NCBI RefSeq assembly: GCF_964031085.1
Contig: NZ_OZ035001.1
Span: forward strand, 682,001-746,000
Reading direction: 5' to 3'
DNA: 64,000 nt
DNA from: Spiroplasma endosymbiont of Asaphidion curtum
GTDB taxonomy: Bacteria > Bacillota_I > Bacilli_A > Mycoplasmatales > Nriv7
The notes under the pieces were generated by a model. The model was given only the letters and a program-made list of their open reading frames with translations. It did no database searches and had not been told where the DNA came from. Positions 20,701 to 32,960 of the stretch are shown here, piece by piece (position 1 is the stretch's first letter; each line of letters begins with the position of its first letter). The position numbers and the translations under genes are program-made.

Positions 20701-21060
20701 ATGTATTCAACAAGCAAAAGTTTTTTTAATACACTGTTAGGAATTATTGGAACATTTTTAGGTTCAGTTTTTCAGTTTGTTCTTATTTATTTAATAATTA
20801 AATATTATGGGGCGAAGATGAATGGATTAGTACGAACTATTATGGCAATTTCATTTACTATTGGTTTAGCTGAGAGTAGTTTAGGAATTATGGGAATTTT
20901 TTATTTGTATCATCCCTTAGCAAAGAAAGATTGAATTACTGTTAATGATATTGTTGGTACGATTAAAAATAATTATATTAAAACGGGGATAATTTATTTA
21001 TCATTAGTTATTTTTTTAGGTTTAGGGTTTTCTTTATATGCCTATTGAAATAATGTTAGT
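20701..21060 (+). pseudogene. flippase-like gene, copy 1, N-terminal part
   Basis: Same sequence as the start of the intact gene at 31068-32945 (MYSTSKSFFNTLLGIIGTFL...). Interrupted after codon 120 by a 5963-bp segment (21061-27023) flanked by AGT on both sides; the gene resumes at 27027. Confidence 0.9.
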
Positions 21061-22118
21061 AGACTTCTTGCATTACTTATTAAAATAATTACAAATTATT
21101 TGTAAATAAAAAATACTATATAGTAATTTCTAACTTTTATTAGGTTAATACTTATGGATTTTATTAAATGTGTAAATTTTGACACAACAAAAAATTATTT
21201 TATTATTTAAATTTAATTTTAAATAAATATTTTATGTTATCTATAATTGCAAATTATAAATTGAAGCAATTAAATTAAATCTTAAACTAAATCGTTTTCT
21301 ACGATTACGATATTTTTCAGTAATAATTTTAAATTTTTTAAGAATAGCAAAAATATTTTCAATAATAATTCTCATTTTTGAAATTAATTTATTATTATGT
21401 TTTTGTTCTTTATTTAAAGGGTTTTTCTTTGTTTTTTTCTTAGGTATTAGAACATTACTATGAATTTTTTGTATTCCTTGATAACCATTATCAACTATTA
21501 ATTTAGTATTTTTTAAAATTGGGATTTTTGATTCTTTAAATAAACAAAAATCATGCTTTTTACCGAGAGAAAAATTTGTTGCAATAATTATTTTGCTTTC
21601 TTTTTCAATAATTACTTGTGTTTTAATAGTGTGTTTTTTCTTTTTTCCTGAATAAGATTGTTTTTGTCTTTTTTTGGGCGTTGAATGGGTGTTTCTGTAG
21701 CATCAATAATAATTGTTTTATCATTAAAATAATCATTTATTAATGCTTTTTTACCAGCAAGTTGTTGAAAATCAGGATGTTTGATTAAAATATCTTCAAT
21801 TCACTTGATATTTCGATAACAACTAGCTTCACTAATATCAAAACTTTTACCAAGATGAAAATAAGTACGATATTCTCGTCAATATGATAAAGTCATCAAT
21901 AATCTATTTTCTAATGATAATTTATTATTTTTACCACCTCTTTTAAACTTTTTTAACTCAGCTTCTTTTAAAATATTTAACATTTTATTAAAAGTACTTT
22001 GCTTTATTCCAGTTAATCGTAATAATTCTTTATCATTAATAAAATTAAATTTATCAAATTTCATAATCTTAAATTCCTTATAATTTCTATTTTAAATATA
22101 TTTTATAGGAATTTTGTT
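21061..22118 (-). mobile_element. IS5-family element lacking its left terminal repeat
   Basis: Right terminal repeat at 21061 and full coding region; sequence departs from the family near 22118, before the left repeat. Confidence 0.85.
21241..22064 (-). CDS. IS5-family transposase (-1 frameshift)
   Basis: ATG 22064, A7 run, frame B stop at 21241. Coding region appears intact though one end of the element is gone. Confidence 0.86.
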
Positions 22119-22129
22119 TTTTGTAAATT

Positions 22130-23211
22130 GCTGAATTATACTTGTAAGTGCAAGTAAATAAAATTGCAAAAAATCTCATATAAAAATTTCATGATGCTAA
22201 GTTTATTTTAGAAAAAACAAAGCAAGGAGTTTTTATATGGGTTACAAACATCTTGGCATATATGAAAGAATTTATATTGAGAATCAATTGAAGTTTAAAG
22301 TAAAAATTAGTGAAATAGCTAAAAATCTTAATCGAAGTATTAGTACTATTATTCGAGAAGTCAATAGAAATAAAGATAGTAATCATTATTTTTCATTAAT
22401 TGCACAAAATAAAGCAGAAAACAGAAAACAATCACATGTTTATTTTCATAAGTTTAAAAATAGAGAATTAGTAAAATATGTACAACAAAAATTACTATTA
22501 GGTTGATCGCCTGAACAAATTTATGGCAGAATTAAAAATTTTCATAAAGAATGAATTATTAGTTTTAAAACAATTTACAATTGAATTTATTCTGGATTAC
22601 TTGAAAAAGTTACTAATAAAAATTTAAGAAGAAAAGGTAAGAAACGAAAATCTCAAGAAAATCGCGGTAAATTTAATGGTAAATCAATTAAAGAACGAAA
22701 TATTAATGTTAATAATCGTATAACTGTTGGTCATTGAGAAGGTGATACTGTAGTATCATCACGAGGTAAAAGTAAATCATGTTTAATAACTTTAGTTGAA
22801 AGAACATCAAGATTTACTTTAGCAATGTTAGTTGAAAATAGAACTACTAAAGTTGTTAACGAAAACATTAGCCATTATTTATCAATTCTTCCAAATAATC
22901 TTGTTAAGACTATAACATTTGATAGGGGTAAAGAATTTTCTAATTGACAACAACTTGAAAAAAATTTAAATGTGAAAATTTATTTTGCTAATGCGTATTC
23001 GCCTTGACAAAGAGGTACTAATGAAAATACTAATGGTTTAATTAGAGAAAAATTTCCTAAAAAATTTAATTTTTCAAATACTACTAAAAATGCAGTTCAT
23101 AAATTTATATTGTCTTTAAACCAAAGACCAAGAAAAATACTAAATTATCTTTCACCAATCGAATATTTGGTTAGAAAAATAATTTAGTTGCACTTAACTT
23201 TACAATTTGGC
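22130..23211 (+). mobile_element. IS30-family element, copy 5 (complete)
   Basis: 1082 bp; TAAATT is found immediately on both sides. Confidence 0.92.
22237..23187 (+). CDS. IS30-family transposase
   Basis: 316 residues in table 4; HTH and DDE core as in the other copies. Confidence 0.92.
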
Positions 23212-23551
23212 TAAATTAAATAATCCTCATTCTGATAAACAGCATTTCCCACACTAATCGGCAATTTTCTTAAACTAAAAAAGTCGTTATCATTAACAAA
23301 ATAAAGGTAGTATAAATAAGAAAACGATTCAAAAGATATCATTGATAATAATCACTAACAGTTAAAAATGGTCGATTCCACAGTGGATAAAACTTAATCA
23401 TAATAAATAATACTTCACTTAAATAAAGAATAGCAACATTACTAATACCAACAGCTCAAATTAACGATGAAAACTCTAATGGTGCTGTTTATAATTGTAT
23501 GTAAAATAATAAAGTGTTCAAACAACCAAAAAATGACTAAAAAATAATAAT
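23212..23551 (-). pseudogene. remnant of a membrane protein gene
   Basis: Minus-strand hydrophobic coding stretch (SSLIWAVGISNVAILYLSE, then FIMIKFYPLWNRPFL) that ends in a stop, while the adjacent frame reads RKLPISVGNAVYQNEDYLI to a stop at 23212: at least one frameshift. No start. Family not recognised. Confidence 0.4.
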
Positions 23552-23671
23552 AGACTTCTTGCATAACCTAGTTAATTGTTATCAAAATTATTTTAGATTT
23601 TAGAAAAATGTTTATTTTAAAGTGGTTAAATTTAAAATTTTTATTATTTTAATAGGTTATGCAAGAAGTCT
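23552..23671. mobile_element. 120-bp MITE with IS5-related ends
   Basis: Perfect 19-bp terminal inverted repeats AGACTTCTTGCATAACCTA; the first 13 bases equal the IS5 ends. AAT on both flanks. No coding capacity. Only copy seen here. Confidence 0.85.
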
Positions 23672-23744
23672 AATATATTAGTTAAAAATCAAATTAACAT
23701 TGAACGATTATATACAAAAAACATTTTATTTTCCTCTTTATTTT

Positions 23745-25331
23745 TTAAATGTTTTTTTTTACTTTCTTAACTCTTTTTTTCTTTTCTAAAATAAAATTAG
23801 GAATTGCCATTTTTATTTTTAAATTATCTTGTTGATAAATTTTCCATAACAAAAAGGAAATAATAATTGAAAAGACAACAAGAACAATAATTTCAACACT
23901 AAATACAATTCACTCACCAGTATTAGAAATAGCCCCTCCAAATAAGGATGATTTATAATATGAAACTTGAAAATCAGGATATTTTTCTTTAAGTTTATAA
24001 AGCATATCATTAGCAACAACAATTAAATTATTAGTATTAGTTTGTGAATATGTAAAAAGAAATAAACCAGCAAAAAGAATTGGCAGAAAAAAAGTATAAA
24101 ATAAGATTATTGAACCACGAGATAAATAAGATATCCTTTTAATAAGAACAAAAGATACACTTCAAATAATTATTAAAAATGTTAAACCTAAAATTGGTAC
24201 AAATTGAACAACAAAAACAGTTGGTAAATTAGGATAATAATAAATCGGTGCCAAAATTTCAATCAAAAAAGTCTCACGAATAATTTCTTGTGGTTGTCCA
24301 AGAATTTCAAGAATATTTCTAGGATTATTATGACCATAAGGAAATTTTGATAACAAATCATAAAGATTTACTAAATCTTTATTAAGAAAATTAGCAATAA
24401 TCAAAATAACTTCAATTAAAATAAATAATGAAATTAAAAAAATTGAAATTCGCAAAACATTTCAAATTGTTGGTTGTTTAAAAGAAACCCAAGTTTTTCG
24501 AAACCAATTTTGACCAAATAATAAAATTTTTTCTCGTTTATTAAAAACAAAAGAAGGCTTCACTAAATGACTAGCATAACTAGTATAATCAAAAGCAACA
24601 ATTAAAGACACCAATGTTGCTTGAATAAGAAAAACTCATCAAATACCAACTTCACTAATTCACTCATTAGTATTTCCTTTTAAATTAATTAACTTTTGAT
24701 AAAATTCTTTAAAAAGAAAATTTTTAAATCAATCAATAGCTTCAGAATGAATTTTCTTACCAGATAACACCACTAAAAATTCATGAAATTCTTCAATCTC
24801 AAAATAATAAGGATTGGGAATAATAATAATATCTTTAGCATCCTTAACTTTTACTAGTGAATTTAAAGTTGTTTCATTAGTTCATTGATATTTATATTGA
24901 CCAACAGCTAATAACGCAAAACCAACAATTGTTATAATTCAAAAAATTAATAAAACAACTACTAATGCTCTTGTTGTTTTTCATTTTTTATTTAAAAAAA
25001 ATGCTCCCCCTAAAATAATAAAAATTCCTAAAAATACTAATGAAGTTCCGGTAATTGTATAGGCAAGTTGGGTATTCATACTGGCAATTATTTTAAAATC
25101 ATAAAAATCAGATAAATATTGTAAAAGTATTTTAGTATTTTCCAAAGAAAAATTATAAGTATCTTGAAAATATTGTAAGTAATATTCTTCTCTTGCAAAA
25201 ACATTAAGATCATTAGTAAAACTTGTAACTAATGAATCATTAACCAAAACAATAAGAAAAGCAATTCCTGGTGCTAACAAAAGAATTAAAAAAAGTGATA
25301 TTAACAATGGTTTAGTTGCTTTCCCCTTCAT
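23745..25331 (-). CDS. multi-span membrane protein of unknown function
   Basis: A 528-residue protein with UGA Trp codons. Opens MKGKATKPLLISLFLILLLA (first helix), then an extracytoplasmic region with LNVFAREEYYLQYFQDTY, further helices near residues 90-115 and 120-145, a second large loop (KDAKDIIIIPNPYYFEIEEF), and about five more helices in the C-terminal half; ends in a lysine tail (KKRVKKVKKNI). It looks like a permease-type protein but I see no ABC-permease, FtsX or PTS motif. Carried inside the IS5-bounded segment. Confidence 0.7.
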
Positions 25332-25397
25332 TTCATTTCACCCAATTCTTTATTTTCTAATGTCATTATTTTACTATAAAATTATTTATTATTCATT

Positions 25398-25794
25398 AGA
25401 CTTGGTACATAACTATAACTAGCTTAATTCAAAATTATATATTTCTGAAATTAAGTTAAATCGTAATCCGAATCTTCTAATCTTATTGCGATAACGATAA
25501 ACTAGTATTTTAAATCTTTTTAATCTAGCAAAAACATGTTCAATGGCAATTCTAACTTTACTTAAAAAGCTATTATATTCCTTTTTATCTGGATTTAAAG
25601 GATTATTTTTACTCTTTTTAATTGGCAATAATGTATTTTTATGAACATTTTGCAAACCTTGATATCCTGAATCAGCAATTAATTCTAATTTTGGATTTAT
25701 AAGTGTATTTGATTTTAAAAATAACTTATAATCATGAATACTGCCATAACAAAAATCTACTGAAATAATTTTATTGTTAAATAAATCAATAATT
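25398..25794 (-). mobile_element. second IS5-like element, terminal 397 bp with transposase C-terminus
   Basis: Starts AGACTTGGTACATAACTA. The minus frame ending at 25419 encodes a DDE transposase C-terminal domain: YGSIHDYKLFLKSNTL, LIADSGYQGLQNVHKN (second Asp), IAIEHVFARLKRFKIL (Glu). Interrupted by IS30 at 25795; the 5' half is not found beyond it. Its ends match the 144-bp MITE. Confidence 0.82.
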
Positions 25795-26876
25795 GCTGAA
25801 TTATACTTGTAAGTGCAAGTAAATAAAATTGCAAAAAATCTCATATAAAAATTTCATGATGCTAAGTTTATTTTAGAAAAAACAAAGCAAGGAGTTTTTA
25901 TATGGGTTACAAACATCTTGGCATATATGAAAGAATTTATATTGAGAATCAATTGAAGTTTAAAGTAAAAATTAGTGAAATAGCTAAAAATCTTAATCGA
26001 AGTATTAGTACTATTATTCGAGAAGTCAATAGAAATAAAGATAGTAATCATTATTTTTCATTAATTGCACAAAATAAAGCAGAAAACAGAAAACAATCAC
26101 ATGTTTATTTTCATAAGTTTAAAAATAGAGAATTAGTAAAATATGTACAACAAAAATTACTATTAGGTTGATCGCCTGAACAAATTTATGGCAGAATTAA
26201 AAATTTTCATAAAGAATGAATTATTAGTTTTAAAACAATTTACAATTGAATTTATTCTGGATTACTTGAAAAAGTTACTAATAAAAATTTAAGAAGAAAA
26301 GGTAAGAAACGAAAATCTCAAGAAAATCGCGGTAAATTTAATGGTAAATCAATTAAAGAACGAAATATTAATGTTAATAATCGTATAACTGTTGGTCATT
26401 GAGAAGGTGATACTGTAGTATCATCACGAGGTAAAAGTAAATCATGTTTAATAACTTTAGTTGAAAGAACATCAAGATTTACTTTAGCAATGTTAGTTGA
26501 AAATAGAACTACTAAAGTTGTTAACGAAAACATTAGCCATTATTTATCAATTCTTCCAAATAATCTTGTTAAGACTATAACATTTGATAGGGGTAAAGAA
26601 TTTTCTAATTGACAACAACTTGAAAAAAATTTAAATGTGAAAATTTATTTTGCTAATGCGTATTCGCCTTGACAAAGAGGTACTAATGAAAATACTAATG
26701 GTTTAATTAGAGAAAAATTTCCTAAAAAATTTAATTTTTCAAATACTACTAAAAATGCAGTTCATAAATTTATATTGTCTTTAAACCAAAGACCAAGAAA
26801 AATACTAAATTATCTTTCACCAATCGAATATTTGGTTAGAAAAATAATTTAGTTGCACTTAACTTTACAATTTGGC
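25795..26876 (+). mobile_element. IS30-family element, copy 6 (complete)
   Basis: 1082 bp. Left flank is a second-type IS5 fragment, right flank a solo IS5 end; no target duplication, so rearranged after insertion. Confidence 0.92.
25902..26852 (+). CDS. IS30-family transposase
   Basis: 316 residues, as in the other copies; judged intact. Confidence 0.92.
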
Positions 26877-26878
26877 AT

Positions 26879-27023
26879 AAATAAAATAATTTTTTGTTGT
26901 GTCAAAATTTACACATTTAATAAAATCCATAAGTATTAACCTAATAAAAGTTAGAAATTACTATATAGTATTTTTTATTTACAAATAATTTGTAATTATT
27001 TTAATAAGTAATGCAAGAAGTCT
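26879..27023 (+). mobile_element. solo IS5 right end (145 bp)
   Basis: Right border of the 21061-27023 segment; AGT follows directly. Confidence 0.87.
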
Positions 27024-27443
27024 AGTGAAACTATTACTGATGATGTTATTCAAGTGATGCCGTTTTGACAATTATGAATTATTATCATATCGTTGTCATT
27101 AAAAAATTTAATTTCATTTTTCATTGTTGGTGCTTATGAAAATTTAATTCAAGCTGATAATGGTAATTATTTTAATCGGATTGTGCATTTAACTTGTGAT
27201 TTATTAGTTTTTACAGGTGTTATTTTGTGAATGTGGATTAGTGCTAGAAATGGTAATCCCAATGCTTATTTACCATTTTTAGTTTATATTTGTCATGGAA
27301 TTATTAAGTCAATTTTAATTTATATTTATGTGAAATTAAAATATCCATGATTGCAAACTAAAGAATGAACTAAAAATGATAAATTATTGCAAGAGAGTAA
27401 TTATGTTGCGGTTAAAAGTTATGCGGTAGCACTTTTTAATAAT
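27024..27443 (+). pseudogene. flippase-like gene, copy 1, middle part
   Basis: Resumes in frame with the 20701-21060 fragment (ETITDDVIQVMPFWQLW...) and matches 31425-31844, then is cut by IS5 at 27444. The remainder of copy 1 is absent. Confidence 0.88.
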
Positions 27444-28384
27444 AGACTTCTTGCATTACTTATTTATTAAACAAAATTCCTATAAAATATATTTAAAATA
27501 GAAATTATAAGGAATTTAAGATTATGAAATTTGATAAATTTAATTTTATTAATGATAAAGAATTATTACGATTAACTGGAATAAAGCAAAGTACTTTTAA
27601 TAAAATGTTAAATATTTTAAAAGAAGCTGAGTTAAAAAAGTTTAAAAGAGGTGGTAAAAATAATAAATTATCATTAGAAAATAGATTATTGATGACTTTA
27701 TCATATTGACGAGAATATCGTACTTATTTTCATCTTGGTAAAAGTTTTGATATTAGTGAAGCTAGTTGTTATCGAAATATCAAGTGAATTGAAGATATTT
27801 TAATCAAACATCCTGATTTTCAACAACTTGCTGGTAAAAAAGCATTAATAAATGATTATTTTAATGATAAAACAATTATTATTGATGCTACAGAAACACC
27901 CATTCAACGCCCAAAAAAAGACAAAAACAATCTTATTCAGGAAAAAAGAAAAAACACACTATTAAAACACAAGTAATTATTGAAAAAGAAAGCAAAATAA
28001 TTATTGCAACAAATTTTTCTCTCGGTAAAAAGCATGATTTTTGTTTATTTAAAGAATCAAAAATCCCAATTTTAAAAAATACTAAATTAATAGTTGATAA
28101 TGGTTATCAAGGAATACAAAAAATTCATAGTAATGTTCTAATACCTAAGAAAAAAACAAAGAAAAACCCTTTAAATAAAGAACAAAAACATAATAATATA
28201 AATTAATTTCAAAAATGAGAATTATTATTGAAAATATTTTTGCTATTCTTAAAAAATTTAAAATTATTACTGAAAAATATCGTAATCGTAGAAAACGATT
28301 TAGTTTAAGATTTAATTTAATTGCTTCAATTTATAATTTGCAATTATAGATAACATAAAATATTTATTTAAAATTAAATTTAAT
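27444..28384 (+). mobile_element. IS5-family element, right end removed by IS30
   Basis: Left terminal repeat and coding region; IS30 copy 7 replaces the last ~145 bp. Confidence 0.87.
27524..28349 (+). pseudogene. IS5-family transposase with extra frameshift
   Basis: Carries the A7 frameshift site, but also a 2-bp TA insertion near 28198 (AATAATATAAATT for AATAATAAATT) that breaks frame B before the catalytic Glu. Confidence 0.82.
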
Positions 28385-29466
28385 GCCAAATTGTAAAGTT
28401 AAGTGCAACTAAATTATTTTTCTAACCAAATATTCGATTGGTGAAAGATAATTTAGTATTTTTCTTGGTCTTTGGTTTAAAGACAATATAAATTTATGAA
28501 CTGCATTTTTAGTAGTATTTGAAAAATTAAATTTTTTAGGAAATTTTTCTCTAATTAAACCATTAGTATTTTCATTAGTACCTCTTTGTCAAGGCGAATA
28601 CGCATTAGCAAAATAAATTTTCACATTTAAATTTTTTTCAAGTTGTTGTCAATTAGAAAATTCTTTACCCCTATCAAATGTTATAGTCTTAACAAGATTA
28701 TTTGGAAGAATTGATAAATAATGGCTAATGTTTTCGTTAACAACTTTAGTAGTTCTATTTTCAACTAACATTGCTAAAGTAAATCTTGATGTTCTTTCAA
28801 CTAAAGTTATTAAACATGATTTACTTTTACCTCGTGATGATACTACAGTATCACCTTCTCAATGACCAACAGTTATACGATTATTAACATTAATATTTCG
28901 TTCTTTAATTGATTTACCATTAAATTTACCGCGATTTTCTTGAGATTTTCGTTTCTTACCTTTTCTTCTTAAATTTTTATTAGTAACTTTTTCAAGTAAT
29001 CCAGAATAAATTCAATTGTAAATTGTTTTAAAACTAATAATTCATTCTTTATGAAAATTTTTAATTCTGCCATAAATTTGTTCAGGCGATCAACCTAATA
29101 GTAATTTTTGTTGTACATATTTTACTAATTCTCTATTTTTAAACTTATGAAAATAAACATGTGATTGTTTTCTGTTTTCTGCTTTATTTTGTGCAATTAA
29201 TGAAAAATAATGATTACTATCTTTATTTCTATTGACTTCTCGAATAATAGTACTAATACTTCGATTAAGATTTTTAGCTATTTCACTAATTTTTACTTTA
29301 AACTTCAATTGATTCTCAATATAAATTCTTTCATATATGCCAAGATGTTTGTAACCCATATAAAAACTCCTTGCTTTGTTTTTTCTAAAATAAACTTAGC
29401 ATCATGAAATTTTTATATGAGATTTTTTGCAATTTTATTTACTTGCACTTACAAGTATAATTCAGC
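28385..29466 (-). mobile_element. IS30-family element, copy 7 (complete)
   Basis: 1082 bp, inserted between an IS5 fragment and an IS30 3' fragment. Confidence 0.92.
28409..29359 (-). CDS. IS30-family transposase
   Basis: 316 residues, as in the other copies; judged intact. Confidence 0.92.
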
Positions 29467-29609
29467 ATTTTTCAAATACTACTAAAAATGCAGTTCATAA
29501 ATTTATATTGTCTTTAAACCAAAGACCAAGAAAAATACTAAATTATCTTTCACCAATCGAATATTTGGTTAGAAAAATAATTTAGTTGCACTTAACTTTA
29601 CAATTTGGC
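29467..29609 (+). mobile_element. IS30-family element, 3' fragment (143 bp)
   Basis: Last part of a transposase gene (from FSNTTKNAVHKFILSL) and the right terminal repeat; it adjoins the second copy of the duplicated chromosomal block. Confidence 0.88.
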
Positions 29610-30112
29610 TAATTTTGTTTTTTAGTAAGCAGTTAGCAAGTAAGATTGGTAATACATTACTTTATAATATGCTATTAGTTGCTATTGTGACTATTATTTC
29701 TTTGTTAATTATTTTTCAAATTAATGTTTTTTTTAAATTTATTAATGATGCTATTGGTGCTAAGAAATCTGTTAATCAAATTAAAATTGAAAAGTCTTTA
29801 ACTACTATTAGCGGCAAGATTGGTTTATTTATTATGGTTGTTATTACAGCACCATTATTGGAAGAATTAGCAACTAGACATAGTATTTTTATGTTATCAA
29901 GATATCGTTGATTGGGATTTTTTATTTCTTCTTTTTACTTTGTTTGAATACATGTCCGATTGGGTGGCGATATTCAAAATATTTTTAGTTATTTAGGTTT
30001 TTCTTTGTCGTTATCATTACTATTTATTTTTAGTCGTGAAAATGTAACATATTCATTTGTAATTCATTTAATCAATAACTTGATTAGTTATACGGTTTTG
30101 GTTGCAACTTAG
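29610..30112 (+). pseudogene. CPBP protease gene, 3' fragment (duplicate)
   Basis: Matches 19243-19745. It retains EELATR and both His motifs but lacks the N-terminal half and the start. Confidence 0.88.
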
Positions 30113-30113
30113 G

Positions 30114-31028
30114 ATGGTACAATTTGTTATTGATGAAAATGATGCTCATCAAACAATTATTAAATTTATGCGTAAAACTTTTAATACTGTTCCTTTACGA
30201 TTAATTTATAAGTTATTTCGTTTAAAAAAGATAAAATTAAATGGTAAAGTTATTACTGATTTGAAGTATTATTTAAAACCTAATGATACAATTATTGTTT
30301 TAGATAATTTAACTTTCAAAGATGAAGTAAAAAAGGAATTTGCTAGTCAAATTGTTTTGACAATTATTTATGAAGATGAATATATTTTAATTGTTGATAA
30401 ACCCCATAATGTTTTAATTCATCATCCCGTGGGTGATTGTTTAGATTTAGCAGTTCGTAAGTATTTGCAAATTAATGAAAGTTATTCTTTTACTATTAGT
30501 CATGTGCATCGTTTAGATAAATTAACAAGAGGTTTAGTAATTTATGCGAAAAAGAAAATTGCTTTAAATATTTTTCATCAATTTTGAAATCAAAATAATA
30601 TTACTAAAAAATATTTAGCGTTATTAGCTACTAATAAGGAATTACCATTAGTTGTTAAAGGCTATATATTTCAAGATGTTATACAAGGAAAAATGGTGTT
30701 TAGTCCTAAATTAGGATTGCTAAATTGTAAAGCAGTAGTAACCAAGTTTAAATTGTTTAAAAGAGTATTAAAGTTTAGTTGATATGAGATCCAACTTATT
30801 ACGGGAAGAAAACATCAAATTAGAGCATCTTGTGAGTATTTAAAAACACCGATTGTGGGTGACATTAAATATGGTTCTAAATATAATTTAAATGATCGCA
30901 TTATGCTTTTTGCTTATAAGTTAGAGTTTAAAAATTTACCAGTTCCTTTGGATTATTTAAATAATAAACAATTTGTTTTACCAGATATTGATAAGATATT
31001 AGAAATAAATAGCAGAGAAATTAATTAA
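30114..31028 (+). CDS. RluA-family pseudouridine synthase, copy 2
   Basis: 304 residues, same as 19747-20661 in everything compared (HRLDKLTRGL, TGRKHQIRA). Two apparently intact copies of the gene therefore lie 10,367 bp apart. This copy has lost the native upstream promoter and would depend on transcription from the IS30 side. Confidence 0.9.
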
Positions 31029-31067
31029 GTTTGTGATAAAATGATTTAAATTGAAGGGGAATGGCCA

Positions 31068-32945
31068 ATGTATTCAACAAGCAAAAGTTTTTTTAATACA
31101 CTGTTAGGAATTATTGGAACATTTTTAGGTTCAGTTTTTCAGTTTGTTCTTATTTATTTAATAATTAAATATTATGGGGCGAAGATGAATGGATTAGTAC
31201 GAACTATTATGGCAATTTCATTTACTATTGGTTTAGCTGAGAGTAGTTTAGGAATTATGGGAATTTTTTATTTGTATCATCCCTTAGCAAAGAAAGATTG
31301 AATTACTGTTAATGATATTGTTGGTACGATTAAAAATAATTATATTAAAACGGGGATAATTTATTTATCATTAGTTATTTTTTTAGGTTTAGGGTTTTCT
31401 TTATATGCCTATTGAAATAATGTTAGTGAAACTATTACTGATGATGTTATTCAAGTGATGCCGTTTTGACAATTATGAATTATTATCATATCGTTGTCAT
31501 TAAAAAATTTAATTTCATTTTTCATTGTTGGTGCTTATGAAAATTTAATTCAAGCTGATAATGGTAATTATTTTAATCGGATTGTGCATTTAACTTGTGA
31601 TTTATTAGTTTTTACAGGTGTTATTTTGTGAATGTGGATTAGTGCTAGAAATGGTAATCCCAATGCTTATTTACCATTTTTAGTTTATATTTGTCATGGA
31701 ATTATTAAGTCAATTTTAATTTATATTTATGTGAAATTAAAATATCCATGATTGCAAACTAAAGAATGAACTAAAAATGATAAATTATTGCAAGAGAGTA
31801 ATTATGTTGCGGTTAAAAGTTATGCGGTAGCACTTTTTAATAATATTGATTATGTTTTAATTGCTTTATTTATTGGTTTTCGTACAGCGTCAGGGTATTC
31901 CATATATATGACAGTGGCGATAAATATGAGAGTAATTATGTTATTATTTATTACTTCGTTTAAAGACTTTTTTGGTACATGAATTTCTTATCAAGGAAGA
32001 ATTAGCTGGAATACATTTGTTAAATTTGAATTGTTTGCTTATATGGTGGCTGCTTTTATGTTTGTCGTGCAATTTATTATGTCACCATATTTTGTTAATG
32101 GCTTATATGGTGAATTGAAAGTCCAAATGCTAGCAACTGTTAGAAGTTCAAATAATCCAGAATTTGAGAATATTGCGATTAAGACTATTTTTGATACCCC
32201 ACATTTATCGTTAATATTTGCTATTAATTCAGCATTATTAATGATAAGTGAACCGGCGAGTATTTTAATTTATGGGGCGGGAAGACATCGTGAAACTACG
32301 AAGCATGCCTATATGCAAGTGGTTATTAGTTTAGTTATTAGTTTAATTTTAGGGTCAGTTTTTACATATTATTTAAAAGATGCACAGTTAACAATTTATG
32401 CTTTAGTATTATCAACAACTTTTGGTTTATTTTATCGTTGAATTTATAGTAGTAGTTATACTTGGAAATATTTAACATATAATAGTAATGCTCGGTTTTG
32501 ATGAAAAAATTTGGCAATTATTATTATTCCAATGATTTTTTCAATTGTTATTGCTTATAAATTAATTTTTTCTAATGCTTATTATCAATTTGCTAACTAT
32601 GAACAATTATCATCACAATTAGGAATTAAAGGAATTATAAAATTATTTATGTTAATTCTTGTTATTTCTGTTCCTGGGATTATATTATTGGCAGCTATTA
32701 CTGAACCTTTGCAGTTAATGGCGATATTATCGCGAAGTTCATTAACTAATTGGATTATTGTTCGTTTAAAAAAGCAATTGAAAAATAAAGATGATTTTTA
32801 TACAAAAGATGAATTAATTGCTTTTGATGATCCTGATAAAATTAAAGTTCATAGTATTGAAGCCGAAGATAAATGAAAATATAATCAGCGAATAAATAGT
32901 AAAAATGAGCAACAAGCAGTTTATACATTAACAGGTAAAAATTAA
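31068..32945 (+). CDS. flippase-like (MATE/polysaccharide exporter-type) membrane protein
   Basis: A 625-residue polytopic protein, intact version of the split copy at 20701/27024. About 12-14 hydrophobic segments; N-terminus MYSTSKSFFNTLLGIIGTFL with YLIIKYYGAKMNGLVRTIMA resembles Wzx/MurJ-like oligosaccharide flippases, where an early GxxxxGL(I/V)RT stretch is common. Hydrophilic C-terminal tail (IKVHSIEAEDKWKYNQRINS). Preceded by GAAGGGGAATGGCC at 40 bases after rluA and followed 15 bases later by the EamA gene, so likely a three-gene unit. Substrate unknown. Confidence 0.75.
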
Positions 32946-32960
32946 TTTAAGGAGAAAAAA

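Larger units (their letters stand above)
21061..27023. mobile_element. composite transposon-like segment bounded by inverted IS5 right ends
   Basis: Both borders are IS5 right termini pointing outward, with a 3-bp AGT duplication (21058-21060 and 27024-27026). The uninterrupted site is preserved at 31425-31427 in the duplicate gene. Contents: truncated IS5, IS30, a gene remnant, a 120-bp MITE, a 528-residue membrane protein gene, a second-type IS5 fragment, IS30 and a solo IS5 end. Confidence 0.7.

Noticed and set aside
25419-25844. ORF starting MRFFAILFTCTYKYNSA fused to the IS5-like transposase, and similar fusions at 43805-44032 and 60257-60532
   Set aside because: The leading residues are the IS30 end read outward into whatever gene it interrupted; no ribosome site is visible.
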